A DNA stretch of 64,000 nucleotides, taken from assembly GCA_045649405.1 (NCBI GenBank), contig JAZRPW010000027.1:1-64000 (forward strand). The letters run 5' to 3'. Numbering within the stretch: position 1 is the stretch's first letter; every line of letters begins with the position of its first letter. Made by a program: the position numbers and the translations under genes. Shown here one piece after another: positions 24,608 through 31,035 of this stretch. The stretch is from RUG11462 sp045649405. Lineage in GTDB: Bacteria; Bacillota; Clostridia; Oscillospirales; Acutalibacteraceae. The notes under the pieces were generated by a model. The model did not search any database. It worked only from the letters and a program-made list of their open reading frames with translations, and had not been told where the DNA came from.

Positions 24608-26119
24608 TTAATCATCAATTGATTTATCTGTTGCTGTTTCATAAATTTTAAGCACTTCTTCATTTGGTTTTTTGTCAATGAGAGAAACAACAACTGCAGC
24701 GATAAGACCTGCAAAGAAACCTGGCAACAATTCGTAAACACCTGTTGGACCAGTTAACCAAACCAACCAAACAACGTCTACAACCGCACCTGCAATTACA
24801 CCAGCAACTGCACCTTTGTATGTTAAGCGTTTCCAGAATACAGAAAGAATAATTACGCCACCAAATGCAGAACCAAATCCGCCCCAAGCGTTTCCTACCA
24901 TATCCATAATACTTGAAGCACCTTCAGATGTACTACTTGCAATAAAGTAAGCAACAAGGGCTACAATGAGAACAACAATTCTTCCTACCCAAAGAACTTC
25001 TTTATCAGAAGCTTTTTTGCGGAAAATTGGTTTATAAATATCTGATGTAAATGAACTTGAAGCAACAAGCAATTGGCTATCAGCAGTTGACATTGCAGCT
25101 GCAACAATAGCTGAAAGCAAAATACCACCGATAAACAACAAGAAGCCATTATCAAATACCATATTAACAAGATGAATAAATATGTTTTCTTGTTTACCAT
25201 CAAGCAAGAACTGTGGCTCAACAATCATTCTACCAACAATGCCGATTACTGTTGCAGCACCAAGTGAAAGAATAACCCAAACGATAGCAACAGTTGCACT
25301 CTTTTTCATCATGCTTGGTTTTTTAATAGACATAAATCTTACAAGAATATGTGGCATACCAAAGTAACCAAGACCCCAAGCAAGACCAGACGCAATGTCC
25401 TGCCATTTTACTGAAAATGGTGTTGTTGCAAATGCATAATCACCTACTGGGACTGATAAAACTGATGTGTCAAGATTTTTTGTTACTAGCAAAACAATTG
25501 GCACTGCCATAATAGCAATAAGCATCATTAAACCTTGGAAAAAGTCTGTCCAACAAACTGCTTTAAAGCCACCAAAGAATGTATAAATAATAATAATTAC
25601 TGCAAAAATCAATACTGCCAAAGACATATTGCCATTAAGTTGTGGAACAACCTCTAAAAGCACTTGTGCACCAGCATTGAAACTTGATGCAACATAAAGT
25701 GTAAAGAACACTAAAAAGATAATTGCACAAATGATTTGTAATGCTTTGTTTTTAGTTGCAAATCTGTTTGTGAGATATTGTGGAAGTGTAATAGCATCAT
25801 TTGCAGCTGCAGAAAATCTGCGAAGTCTTTTTGCTACAAAAATCCAGTTAGCAATTGTACCAAGTGCTAAGCCAATACCAATCCAAATTTGACCAAAGCC
25901 AAATGCCATAATACTTCCAGGGAAACCCATAAGTAACCAACCTGACATATCAGATGCTTGAGCACTCATTGCGGTAACATAAGGGCCCATTTGTCTGCCA
26001 CCTAAGAAGTATTCTTTGTCGCCATCGCCTTTTGCTTTGTTCGATTTTACAAAGAAGTACAAACCGATACCGAGCATAAGCACAAGATAAAGAATAAACG
26101 CTAAAAGTTGTAAGTTCAT
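24608..26119 (-). CDS. putP: sodium:solute symporter, PutP type
   Basis: This 503-residue SSS-family transporter has about 13 membrane helices. Family hallmarks are YFLGGRQMGPYVTAMSAQASDMSGWLLMG in the first third (Na+ site residues) and FGGFKAVCWTDFFQGLMM. Its closest recognisable subgroup is sodium/proline PutP. It lies 26 bp downstream of the AGCS gene with no terminator between, so it is under the glycine riboswitch. Proline and glycine are both Stickland electron acceptors, which would explain co-regulation. Glycine or another amino acid as substrate is an alternative. Confidence 0.87.
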   Translation of the reverse strand: MNLQLLAFILYLVLMLGIGLYFFVKSNKAKGDGDKEYFLGGRQMGPYVTAMSAQASDMSGWLLMGFPGSIMAFGFGQIWIGIGLALGTIANWIFVAKRLRRFSAAANDAITLPQYLTNRFATKNKALQIICAIIFLVFFTLYVASSFNAGAQVLLEVVPQLNGNMSLAVLIFAVIIIIYTFFGGFKAVCWTDFFQGLMMLIAIMAVPIVLLVTKNLDTSVLSVPVGDYAFATTPFSVKWQDIASGLAWGLGYFGMPHILVRFMSIKKPSMMKKSATVAIVWVILSLGAATVIGIVGRMIVEPQFLLDGKQENIFIHLVNMVFDNGFLLFIGGILLSAIVAAAMSTADSQLLVASSSFTSDIYKPIFRKKASDKEVLWVGRIVVLIVALVAYFIASSTSEGASSIMDMVGNAWGGFGSAFGGVIILSVFWKRLTYKGAVAGVIAGAVVDVVWLVWLTGPTGVYELLPGFFAGLIAAVVVSLIDKKPNEEVLKIYETATDKSIDD

Positions 26120-26145
26120 TTTTATATCTCCTTTAAATTTTTATT

Positions 26146-27753
26146 TTACTCTCCATCAGCTTTAATTGCAGCTTCTTGTTCGAGTTGAATTTCGTTATCA
26201 TAAGAAAGCATAGGTTTAATATCTTTACCTTTTAACTTTCTGTCAACATAGTTCTTTGTGATTTTCATAACCAATGTGCAAAGAGAAACAACACCAATCA
26301 AGTTAGGAATCATCATAAGACCGTTAAATGTATCTGAAATATCCCAAGCAAGTGAAGATGTCATTACAGCACCAGACATAATCATAAGTACAAACACAAC
26401 TCTATAAACAAGTGTTGATTTTGTGCCAAAGAGATATTCCCAAGCTTTTGTGCCGTAGTGTGACCAACCAAGAACGGTTGTAAAAGCAAAGAGCAAAATT
26501 GCAATTGCAATAAACATACTACCAATATTTACATTACCAACTGCAAACACTGTGTCAAATGCTTTTGCAACGAGTGTTGCATCACCACTTGTGCCTGCTG
26601 CTAATGTACCAGTTTTAAGGTCAATTACACCAGAAGTAAGAACTACCAAAGCAGTCATTGTACAAACAACCATTGTATCAGCGAACACTTCAAAAATGCC
26701 CCAGATACCTTGTTTAACTGGCTCTTTAACGTTTGAGTTGCAGTGAACCATTACTGATGAACCAAGACCTGCTTCGTTTGAGAAAACACCACGTTTGAAA
26801 CCTGCTTGAATTGCAGTTGCGAGTACATAACCACCAGTACCGCCCCAAACTGCGTTGCCTTTGAAAGCGCTGTTGAAGATTGCTGCAAAAGCCGCACCAA
26901 CTTGTGAATAGTTAACACCGATAATAACAAGTGAACCAACTACAAACAAAACAACCATAAATGGAACGATTTTTTCAGCAACAGTTGCAATTCGTTTTAC
27001 ACCACCGATTACGATGATTGCAGCTATTACCATTAAAGCGCCACCAATGATAAGATGATAAACAGGAACACCTGCAACCAATGTATTTGAAAGAGTTTCT
27101 GATGGGAATGCGCCAACAAAGTTTGCAACAATTTTGTTAACTTGGCCCATATTACCAATACCAAACGAAGCTAAAAGGGCACAAATTGAGAAGATTATTG
27201 CTAATACTTTACCAATTGTTTTAAAGCCTTTCTTTGCACCAAGACCATCTCTAAGATAGTACATTGCGCCACCAGACCACTCGTTGTCTTTATTTTTTCT
27301 ACGATAGAAAATACCGAGAACGTTTTCAGAATAGTTAGTCATCATACCAAAGAAAGCAGCAACCCACATCCAGAAAACTGCACCAGGACCACCTGTACAA
27401 ATAGCCGCAGCAACACCTGCGATGTTACCAACACCAATTGTTGCAGCAAGTGCTGTACAAAGTGCTTGGAATTGTGAAATTGTACCTTTTTCTTTAACGT
27501 GAGAAGTTACGTCTTTTTTAAACAAACTTCCCAAAGTTTCTTTAAACCAATGGCCAATGTGTGTGATTTGGAATACTTTTGTAAGCACTGTCATAAGAAT
27601 ACCTGTGCCAACAAGCAAGATTACGCCAAACCAACCCCAAACAAAGCCATTGACTTTGTCGTTCACTTTTGTTACACCATCTACAAAATCGCAACTGCAA
27701 AATGAAAGCATTAATGCGCAGATGGCAAACAATGAAAAGATTTTCTTTTTCAT
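26146..27753 (-). CDS. alanine/glycine:cation symporter (AGCS family)
   Basis: This 535-residue inner-membrane sodium/amino-acid symporter has about 11 helices. AGCS signatures are ALCTALAATIGVGNIAGVA, GGPGAVFWMW and NEAGLGSS. The N terminus (MKKKIFSLFAICALMLSFCSC) adds a signal-peptide-like helix with Cys residues, somewhat longer than usual. The upstream leader carries a glycine riboswitch aptamer, so glycine (or alanine) uptake is the likely function. It is co-transcribed with putP. Confidence 0.92.
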   Translation of the reverse strand: MKKKIFSLFAICALMLSFCSCDFVDGVTKVNDKVNGFVWGWFGVILLVGTGILMTVLTKVFQITHIGHWFKETLGSLFKKDVTSHVKEKGTISQFQALCTALAATIGVGNIAGVAAAICTGGPGAVFWMWVAAFFGMMTNYSENVLGIFYRRKNKDNEWSGGAMYYLRDGLGAKKGFKTIGKVLAIIFSICALLASFGIGNMGQVNKIVANFVGAFPSETLSNTLVAGVPVYHLIIGGALMVIAAIIVIGGVKRIATVAEKIVPFMVVLFVVGSLVIIGVNYSQVGAAFAAIFNSAFKGNAVWGGTGGYVLATAIQAGFKRGVFSNEAGLGSSVMVHCNSNVKEPVKQGIWGIFEVFADTMVVCTMTALVVLTSGVIDLKTGTLAAGTSGDATLVAKAFDTVFAVGNVNIGSMFIAIAILLFAFTTVLGWSHYGTKAWEYLFGTKSTLVYRVVFVLMIMSGAVMTSSLAWDISDTFNGLMMIPNLIGVVSLCTLVMKITKNYVDRKLKGKDIKPMLSYDNEIQLEQEAAIKADGE

Positions 27754-27786
27754 GATTTTTTAACCTCTTTTAAAAATAAAATATAT

Positions 27787-27815
27787 AAAAGGGTATTGAA
27801 AACCAATACCCTTTT
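27787..27815 (-). promoter_or_regulatory. expression-platform hairpin of the glycine riboswitch
   Basis: AAAAGGGTATTG pairs perfectly with CAATACCCTTTT around five bases. It lies directly after the aptamer and is followed by an A/U-rich run with T stretches. It probably acts as the terminator controlled by ligand binding. Confidence 0.65.
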
Positions 27816-27905
27816 GAAGCGAAACATCTGTCCTTTTGCCTGAGAGACTCGGGGCTAAACCCCTTACACCTTCGGCACCTGCATTTAGCAGACTTCTCCA
27901 GAGTT
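27816..27905 (-). ncRNA. glycine riboswitch (single aptamer)
   Basis: On the minus strand the leader has the glycine aptamer hallmarks: CTGGAGAAG, GTGCCGAAGGTGTAA, a short stem GGGGTTTAGCCCC, then the near-invariant CTCTCAGGCAAAAGGACAGA. Only one aptamer fits in the leader (promoter -10 at 27945), so it is a singlet. It precedes an AGCS transporter, the commonest target. Glycine binding usually turns such switches on. Confidence 0.92.
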
Positions 27906-27944
27906 TATATAAATATTTAATAATAAATATAAAACACGTGTAAC

Positions 27945-27973
27945 ATTTTACCACATTAGCATAATAAATGCAA
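27945..27973 (-). promoter_or_regulatory. promoter of the riboswitch operon
   Basis: Minus strand TTGCAT (27968-27973), a 17-bp spacer and TAAAAT (27945-27950) with TGG before it. Confidence 0.7.
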
Positions 27974-27980
27974 GTGTTTT

Positions 27981-28289
27981 TTAAAGATAATTTATTATTG
28001 TTTCAACAATCAAAACTGTTACTGTTGCACAACACGCAACGGTTACAAGACCTTTTTTGCAATAACCCAACACAACTGCAACAACAAATCCTGCTACTGC
28101 GCTTATTAAACTGCTTGTGCTTGAAAAAATTGCAGGTATTGTCATTACGGTAAGACAGGTGTAAGGCACATAATAAAGAAACGAAAGCAAAAACTTGTTT
28201 TCAATTCTTTTTGTGAAAACTGTTAACGGAATAACCCTGATAAGATAGGTTACTAGCGCCATTACTGCTATGTAAATATAAATATTCAT
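27981..28289 (-). CDS. azlD: AzlD family branched-chain amino acid exporter subunit
   Basis: This 102-residue protein has about four membrane helices. It matches AzlD: ALVTYLIRVIPLTVF near the N terminus and the LLSFLYYVPYTCLTVMTIPAIF segment. It forms the small subunit of the AzlCD exporter of branched-chain amino acids and their analogues. It lies 4 bp after azlC. No terminator is seen between its stop and the riboswitch promoter of the next operon. Confidence 0.88.
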   Translation of the reverse strand: MNIYIYIAVMALVTYLIRVIPLTVFTKRIENKFLLSFLYYVPYTCLTVMTIPAIFSSTSSLISAVAGFVVAVVLGYCKKGLVTVACCATVTVLIVETIINYL

Positions 28290-28293
28290 ACGC

Positions 28294-29004
28294 CTACGCC
28301 TCCCTTTCTACTGGGAAGAGTGCCGCACCCAAGAGTGATGCAACAACCGTGCAAATTACAATTGCAAGGCCTGACTGAAGCTCTTTTAACAATGGTAAAT
28401 AGTTGAATGCCAAACTCAAAGCAACGGCTAAAAGCACCACAATCATAACGCTTTTTTTATCTCTTACTTCTGGCATTACAATTGAAACAAACATGCCGTA
28501 AAGCGCAATACCAAGTGCTGAAACCAAAATTCCAGGCAAAATGTTACCTGCAATTGCGCCACAAACTGTGCCTGCGGTCCAACCAACGATTGGCAAAGAA
28601 ATAAGCCCTAACATATAAGAAAAACTAACGTCATGCGGGCGAGAAACTGCAACGGCAAAGACTTCGTCAGTGTTGCCAAATGCAATGATTGCCCTTTTTG
28701 TAAGTGTAAAAGAATCATCTAACTTTTGGTTAAGCGAAAAGCCCATTAACGCATAACGCAAATTAATTATAAACTGGGTCAAAATAATTGAAATTATGCC
28801 TGCAGTTAACGTTTTTGCTTCTTCGATTACTTCGAGAGCTGCAAATTGGCCGGCGCTTGTAACATTTGTTAAACTCATCAAACCTGCTTGAATCCAATCA
28901 AGTCCAGCAACAATTGCCTTTATTCCAAATGCAAAAGACACTGCAAAATAACCTATGCCAATTGGAAGACCGTGTCGAAGACCTTGAAAAAATTGTCTTT
29001 TCAA
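28294..29004 (-). CDS. azlC: AzlC family branched-chain amino acid exporter subunit
   Basis: This 236-residue integral membrane protein has AzlC blocks GLRHGLPIGIGYFAVSFAFG (9-28) and SAGQFAALEVI, and LRYALMGFSLNQKL. The start is a TTG at 29004 with only a weak AAAGG site about 14 bp upstream. An in-frame TGA just upstream rules out a longer protein. The promoter (29079-29107) is separated from the start by a strong terminator hairpin, so expression should need antitermination or read-through. Confidence 0.88.
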   Translation of the reverse strand: MKRQFFQGLRHGLPIGIGYFAVSFAFGIKAIVAGLDWIQAGLMSLTNVTSAGQFAALEVIEEAKTLTAGIISIILTQFIINLRYALMGFSLNQKLDDSFTLTKRAIIAFGNTDEVFAVAVSRPHDVSFSYMLGLISLPIVGWTAGTVCGAIAGNILPGILVSALGIALYGMFVSIVMPEVRDKKSVMIVVLLAVALSLAFNYLPLLKELQSGLAIVICTVVASLLGAALFPVEREA

Positions 29005-29027
29005 ATAAATTCATCTTGCCTTTCATT

Positions 29028-29064
29028 AAAAAATCCCGAAACCGTTTTAGTTTCGAGATTTTTT
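29028..29064 (-). terminator. terminator hairpin in the azlCD leader
   Basis: Minus strand AAAAAATCTCGAAAC pairs with GTTTCGGGATTTTTT (one G-T pair) and ends in T6. It ends the nuclease transcript but also lies downstream of the azlC promoter. A competing small hairpin AGATTT-GAAA-AAATCT (29056-29071) shares its 5' arm. Confidence 0.85.
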
Positions 29065-29078
29065 CAAATCTTAAATTA

Positions 29079-29107
29079 ATTATAAGCCCTTAACTAAATT
29101 AAGTCAA
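29079..29107 (-). promoter_or_regulatory. promoter of azlCD
   Basis: Minus strand TTGACT (29102-29107), a 17-bp spacer and TATAAT (29079-29084). Transcription would start near 29072, just before the leader hairpin. Confidence 0.75.
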
Positions 29108-29115
29108 CACCAAAA

Positions 29116-29991
29116 TTAAGAAGCACATTTTGAACAAGGTGTAAGTCCTGCGCCTTTTGCTTCTTTCAATGTAACCTTGTAACTGTTTTTGCCACCACAA
29201 GTTTTAATCAAATGATATTTTGACCCTGTTGGTGTTCGGTAAATGTACATTGTTACTGTTGAATTATTATTGTTATTTGAACTACTTGATGAATTACTTG
29301 AGTTTGTTTTGCCAGTTTTATAAACAATTTTAACTTTAGGTTGAACATTGTAAATAAACACATTAATTTTAATACCCTTCCCTTTGTCTTCAACAGACCA
29401 CGCTTCAAGTTGAACGCCACGGCAAAGCAATTCTTTACCTTTGTAAATTGGTGTTACACGATACAAAACGTGGTTGTCAGTTTCATCAATATAATCATCA
29501 ACCTTGTTTTCAAAAGGCAACATACCTTCAATGTTAAAATACTGTGTGCCGGTAATAAGATTTTTCTTGTTTGCATTTTCTGCTGAAAGTTGCCAACCAA
29601 TTAAATGACAACGGTTATAAAGATATTTGCCAGGAATGAAACTGTATTTTTGTTGTTGCCAACCAGTTGGAAAAACATTGCTGATTGAACCACGCTTTTC
29701 GTGTTCATCTGGCTGTGTTTCTTCTCCTAAGCAAGCGAAAGCAACCCTTGTGCGACCAAGATTATCAAGGTTTGAGTATTTTTCAAATGCCTTAGTTTGA
29801 CTTTTTTGTTTGTTAGTAAATGATGGTTTGTTTTTGTTTACAACAACATACGCTTTGTTCTTGTAACTTGGAATGTTTGAAAGTTTTACTGCAGCACTAA
29901 CTGTAACCGCAACTGGACTTTGCGGATTAACAGGGCTTATTGTTAGCACCAATATAAAAGCAATCAATGTTGATAAAATTCTCTTTTTCAT
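29116..29991 (-). CDS. secreted DNA/RNA non-specific endonuclease
   Basis: This 291-residue protein has a signal peptide (1-about 34) and a beta-beta-alpha-metal nuclease domain of the NUC/EndA type, with the core NRCHLIGWQLSAENANKKN (126-144; H129 is the expected catalytic base). A Ser/Asn-only linker (about 231-244) and a small C-terminal domain of about 40 residues follow, the latter with YHLIKTCGG and CSKC, probably metal-binding. The usual DRGH core reads NRCH here, as in streptococcal/clostridial members. It may feed on extracellular DNA or act in DNA uptake. Its promoter and first 25 codons are duplicated at 30585-30729. Confidence 0.87.
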   Translation of the reverse strand: MKKRILSTLIAFILVLTISPVNPQSPVAVTVSAAVKLSNIPSYKNKAYVVVNKNKPSFTNKQKSQTKAFEKYSNLDNLGRTRVAFACLGEETQPDEHEKRGSISNVFPTGWQQQKYSFIPGKYLYNRCHLIGWQLSAENANKKNLITGTQYFNIEGMLPFENKVDDYIDETDNHVLYRVTPIYKGKELLCRGVQLEAWSVEDKGKGIKINVFIYNVQPKVKIVYKTGKTNSSNSSSSSNNNNNSTVTMYIYRTPTGSKYHLIKTCGGKNSYKVTLKEAKGAGLTPCSKCAS

Positions 29992-30062
29992 AAAAAGACC
30001 TCCTTGTGCTTAATCTATCAAATCAATTGTCTTATAAAAAGGACAAATAATTTGTCGAAAAA
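29918..30062. repeat. 145-bp direct repeat, copy 1 (nuclease 5' end and promoter)
   Basis: It covers the first 25 codons, ATG, AGGAGG site and upstream region of the nuclease gene. Copy 2 is at 30585-30729 in the same orientation, exactly 667 bp away. I find one mismatch (T29953 versus C30620). Outside these limits the sequences diverge at once. Confidence 0.95.
30042..30056. promoter_or_regulatory. palindrome upstream of the nuclease gene
   Basis: GACAAATAATTTGTC is a perfect inverted repeat around a central A, about 50 bp upstream of the nuclease ATG. It is repeated intact at 30709-30723 in copy 2. Possible operator. Confidence 0.5.
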
Positions 30063-30103
30063 GGCAGATAAAAATCTTTAAATTAACTATTTAAAATTAT
30101 TTT

Positions 30104-30144
30104 ACTATCATTTGATAGTATTGTCAATACTATTTTTCGATAGT
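30104..30144. promoter_or_regulatory. twin operators of the XRE gene
   Basis: ACTATCATTTGATAGT (30104-30119) is a perfect 16-bp palindrome. ACTATTTTTCGATAGT (30129-30144) keeps both ACTAT/ATAGT ends, 25 bp further on. They flank the start region of the XRE gene at 30172, fitting autorepression. Confidence 0.65.
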
Positions 30145-30171
30145 ACGTATACTAAATATGAGGTGAGTATA

Positions 30172-30387
30172 ATGTATTATCCAAGATTAAAAGATTTACG
30201 AGAAGATAAAGATTTTAAACAAAAAGAAATAGCATCAATTTTAGGAATAGACCAGCGTGTATACAGTAATTATGAAACTGGAAAAAGAGAAATACCTGTT
30301 AAGTTTGTAATTCAACTTGCTGATTTTTACAAAACATCAACTGATTACATTTTAGGAAGAACTAATAACTTTACACCATACAAATAA
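30172..30387 (+). CDS. XRE-family regulator, 71 aa
   Basis: This single-domain lambda-repressor-like protein is MYYPRLKDLREDKDFKQKEI followed by ASILGIDQRVYSNYETGKRE and IPVKFVIQLADFYKTSTDYILGR. The family's helix-turn-helix spans about 8-60, close to the SinR/Xre type common in Clostridia. ATG 30172 follows GAGGTGAG. The track from 30112 would start within the operators. It lies between the two copies of the 145-bp repeat and has its own terminator, so it would be lost if the repeats recombined. Confidence 0.88.
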   Translation: MYYPRLKDLREDKDFKQKEIASILGIDQRVYSNYETGKREIPVKFVIQLADFYKTSTDYILGRTNNFTPYK

Positions 30388-30418
30388 AAAAACGCACTAA
30401 TTATGAGTGCGTTTTTTA
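30386..30418 (+). terminator. terminator of the XRE gene
   Basis: AAAAAACGCACT pairs with AGTGCGTTTTTT around AATTATG. Confidence 0.85.
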
Positions 30419-30475
30419 TTTAATTATTTTTTTAATTACAAGAGTGCAATCCCTTATTATATTCAATTAATTTTT
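30419..30475. other. A+T-rich spacer without a gene
   Basis: Together with the following repeat segments this fills the 446-bp gap between the XRE and RHH genes. I see no promoter or ORF in these 57 bp. Confidence 0.5.
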
Positions 30476-30580
30476 GTAGGGTGCGGGTTCCTACACGCAC
30501 CTTGATTCTTGGGACGTCAAGGATGCCGTCCCCTGCGGTTTTATTTTTAACATTGTTGGGACCGACGCCCTGGTTGGTCC
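30476..30580. repeat. GC-rich triple-hairpin intergenic element
   Basis: Its base composition is clearly richer in G+C than the surroundings. It holds three inverted repeats: GGTGCG/CGCACC (30480-30501), GGGACG/CGTCCC (30511-30532) and GGACC/GGTCC (30559-30580). It abuts copy 2 of the 145-bp repeat. It looks like a dispersed non-autonomous repeat of Clostridia genomes, but no second copy is in the window and no terminal target duplication is evident. Confidence 0.6.
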
Positions 30581-30658
30581 TTTTCTTTGCGGATTAACAG
30601 GGCTTATTGTTAGCACCAACATAAAAGCAATCAATGTTGATAAAATTCTCTTTTTCAT
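30491..30658 (-). pseudogene. truncated nuclease gene: signal peptide fused to GC-rich repeat
   Basis: Copy 2 keeps the nuclease ribosome site, ATG and 24 codons (MKKRILSTLIAFMLVLTISP then VNPQ, with one I-to-M change). It then reads into the GC-rich element for 31 codons until TAG at 30491, giving 55 residues. This is most simply a decayed partial duplicate. It could still be expressed as a small secreted peptide, because the signal peptide and upstream sequence are intact. Confidence 0.7.
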
Positions 30659-30729
30659 AAAAAGACCTCCTTGTGCTTAATCTATCAAATCAATTGTCTT
30701 ATAAAAAGGACAAATAATTTGTCGAAAAA
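30585..30729. repeat. 145-bp direct repeat, copy 2
   Basis: Same orientation and near-identical to 29918-30062. The inner boundary is the GC-rich element, the outer boundary the promoter region of the RHH gene. Confidence 0.95.
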
Positions 30730-30746
30730 AGTAAATTGAATATATA

Positions 30747-30767
30747 ATGAACATATTTTGTGTTCAT
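30747..30767. promoter_or_regulatory. inverted repeat upstream of the RHH gene
   Basis: ATGAACA and TGTTCAT, 7-bp perfect arms separated by 7 bp, located 67 bp before the ATG. Candidate operator for the RHH protein. Confidence 0.45.
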
Positions 30768-30833
30768 TTTCTACATAGTATCATATATTAGATATAAAAT
30801 CAACATATAATAAATTCAATTTGAGGTGGTTTT

Positions 30834-30995
30834 ATGTCTATTAAAAGTTTATCTATAAGAATTGATGAAGAAATGTTAAACAAATTGCATGTTGTTGCAG
30901 ATTACGAAGGCAGAAGTGCAAACAGTCAAATTTTGATTTTAATTCGTGATGCAATTGAAAAACACGAAGAAAAACATGGCAAAATAGAACAATAA
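30834..30995 (+). CDS. Arc/CopG-type ribbon-helix-helix protein, 53 aa
   Basis: The small protein MSIKSLSIRIDEEMLNKLHV continues VADYEGRSANSQILILIRDA. The pattern beta-strand (SLSIRIDEEM), helix and helix with the GRSANSQI turn is the Arc/MetJ fold. Such proteins are often transcription repressors or antitoxins. No toxin-like gene follows: a terminator comes immediately after the stop (30994). The ribosome site GAGGTGG is strong, which argues that the gene is real. Confidence 0.82.
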   Translation: MSIKSLSIRIDEEMLNKLHVVADYEGRSANSQILILIRDAIEKHEEKHGKIEQ

Positions 30996-31026
30996 AAAAA
31001 GGAGTGCAAATTGCACTCCTTTTTTG
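30994..31026. terminator. bidirectional terminator
   Basis: AAAAAAAGGAGTGCAA pairs with TTGCACTCCTTTTTT with almost no loop, between converging genes. Confidence 0.85.
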
Positions 31027-31035
31027 TTTTATTCA

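Noticed and set aside
29918..30729. Insertion sequence with 145-bp terminal repeats
   Set aside because: There is no transposase between the copies, no inverted ends and no target duplication; the repeats are copies of a gene start.
30834..30995. Antitoxin of a toxin-antitoxin pair
   Set aside because: No partner ORF lies next to it; a terminator follows the stop and the upstream frame is only the duplicated nuclease fragment.
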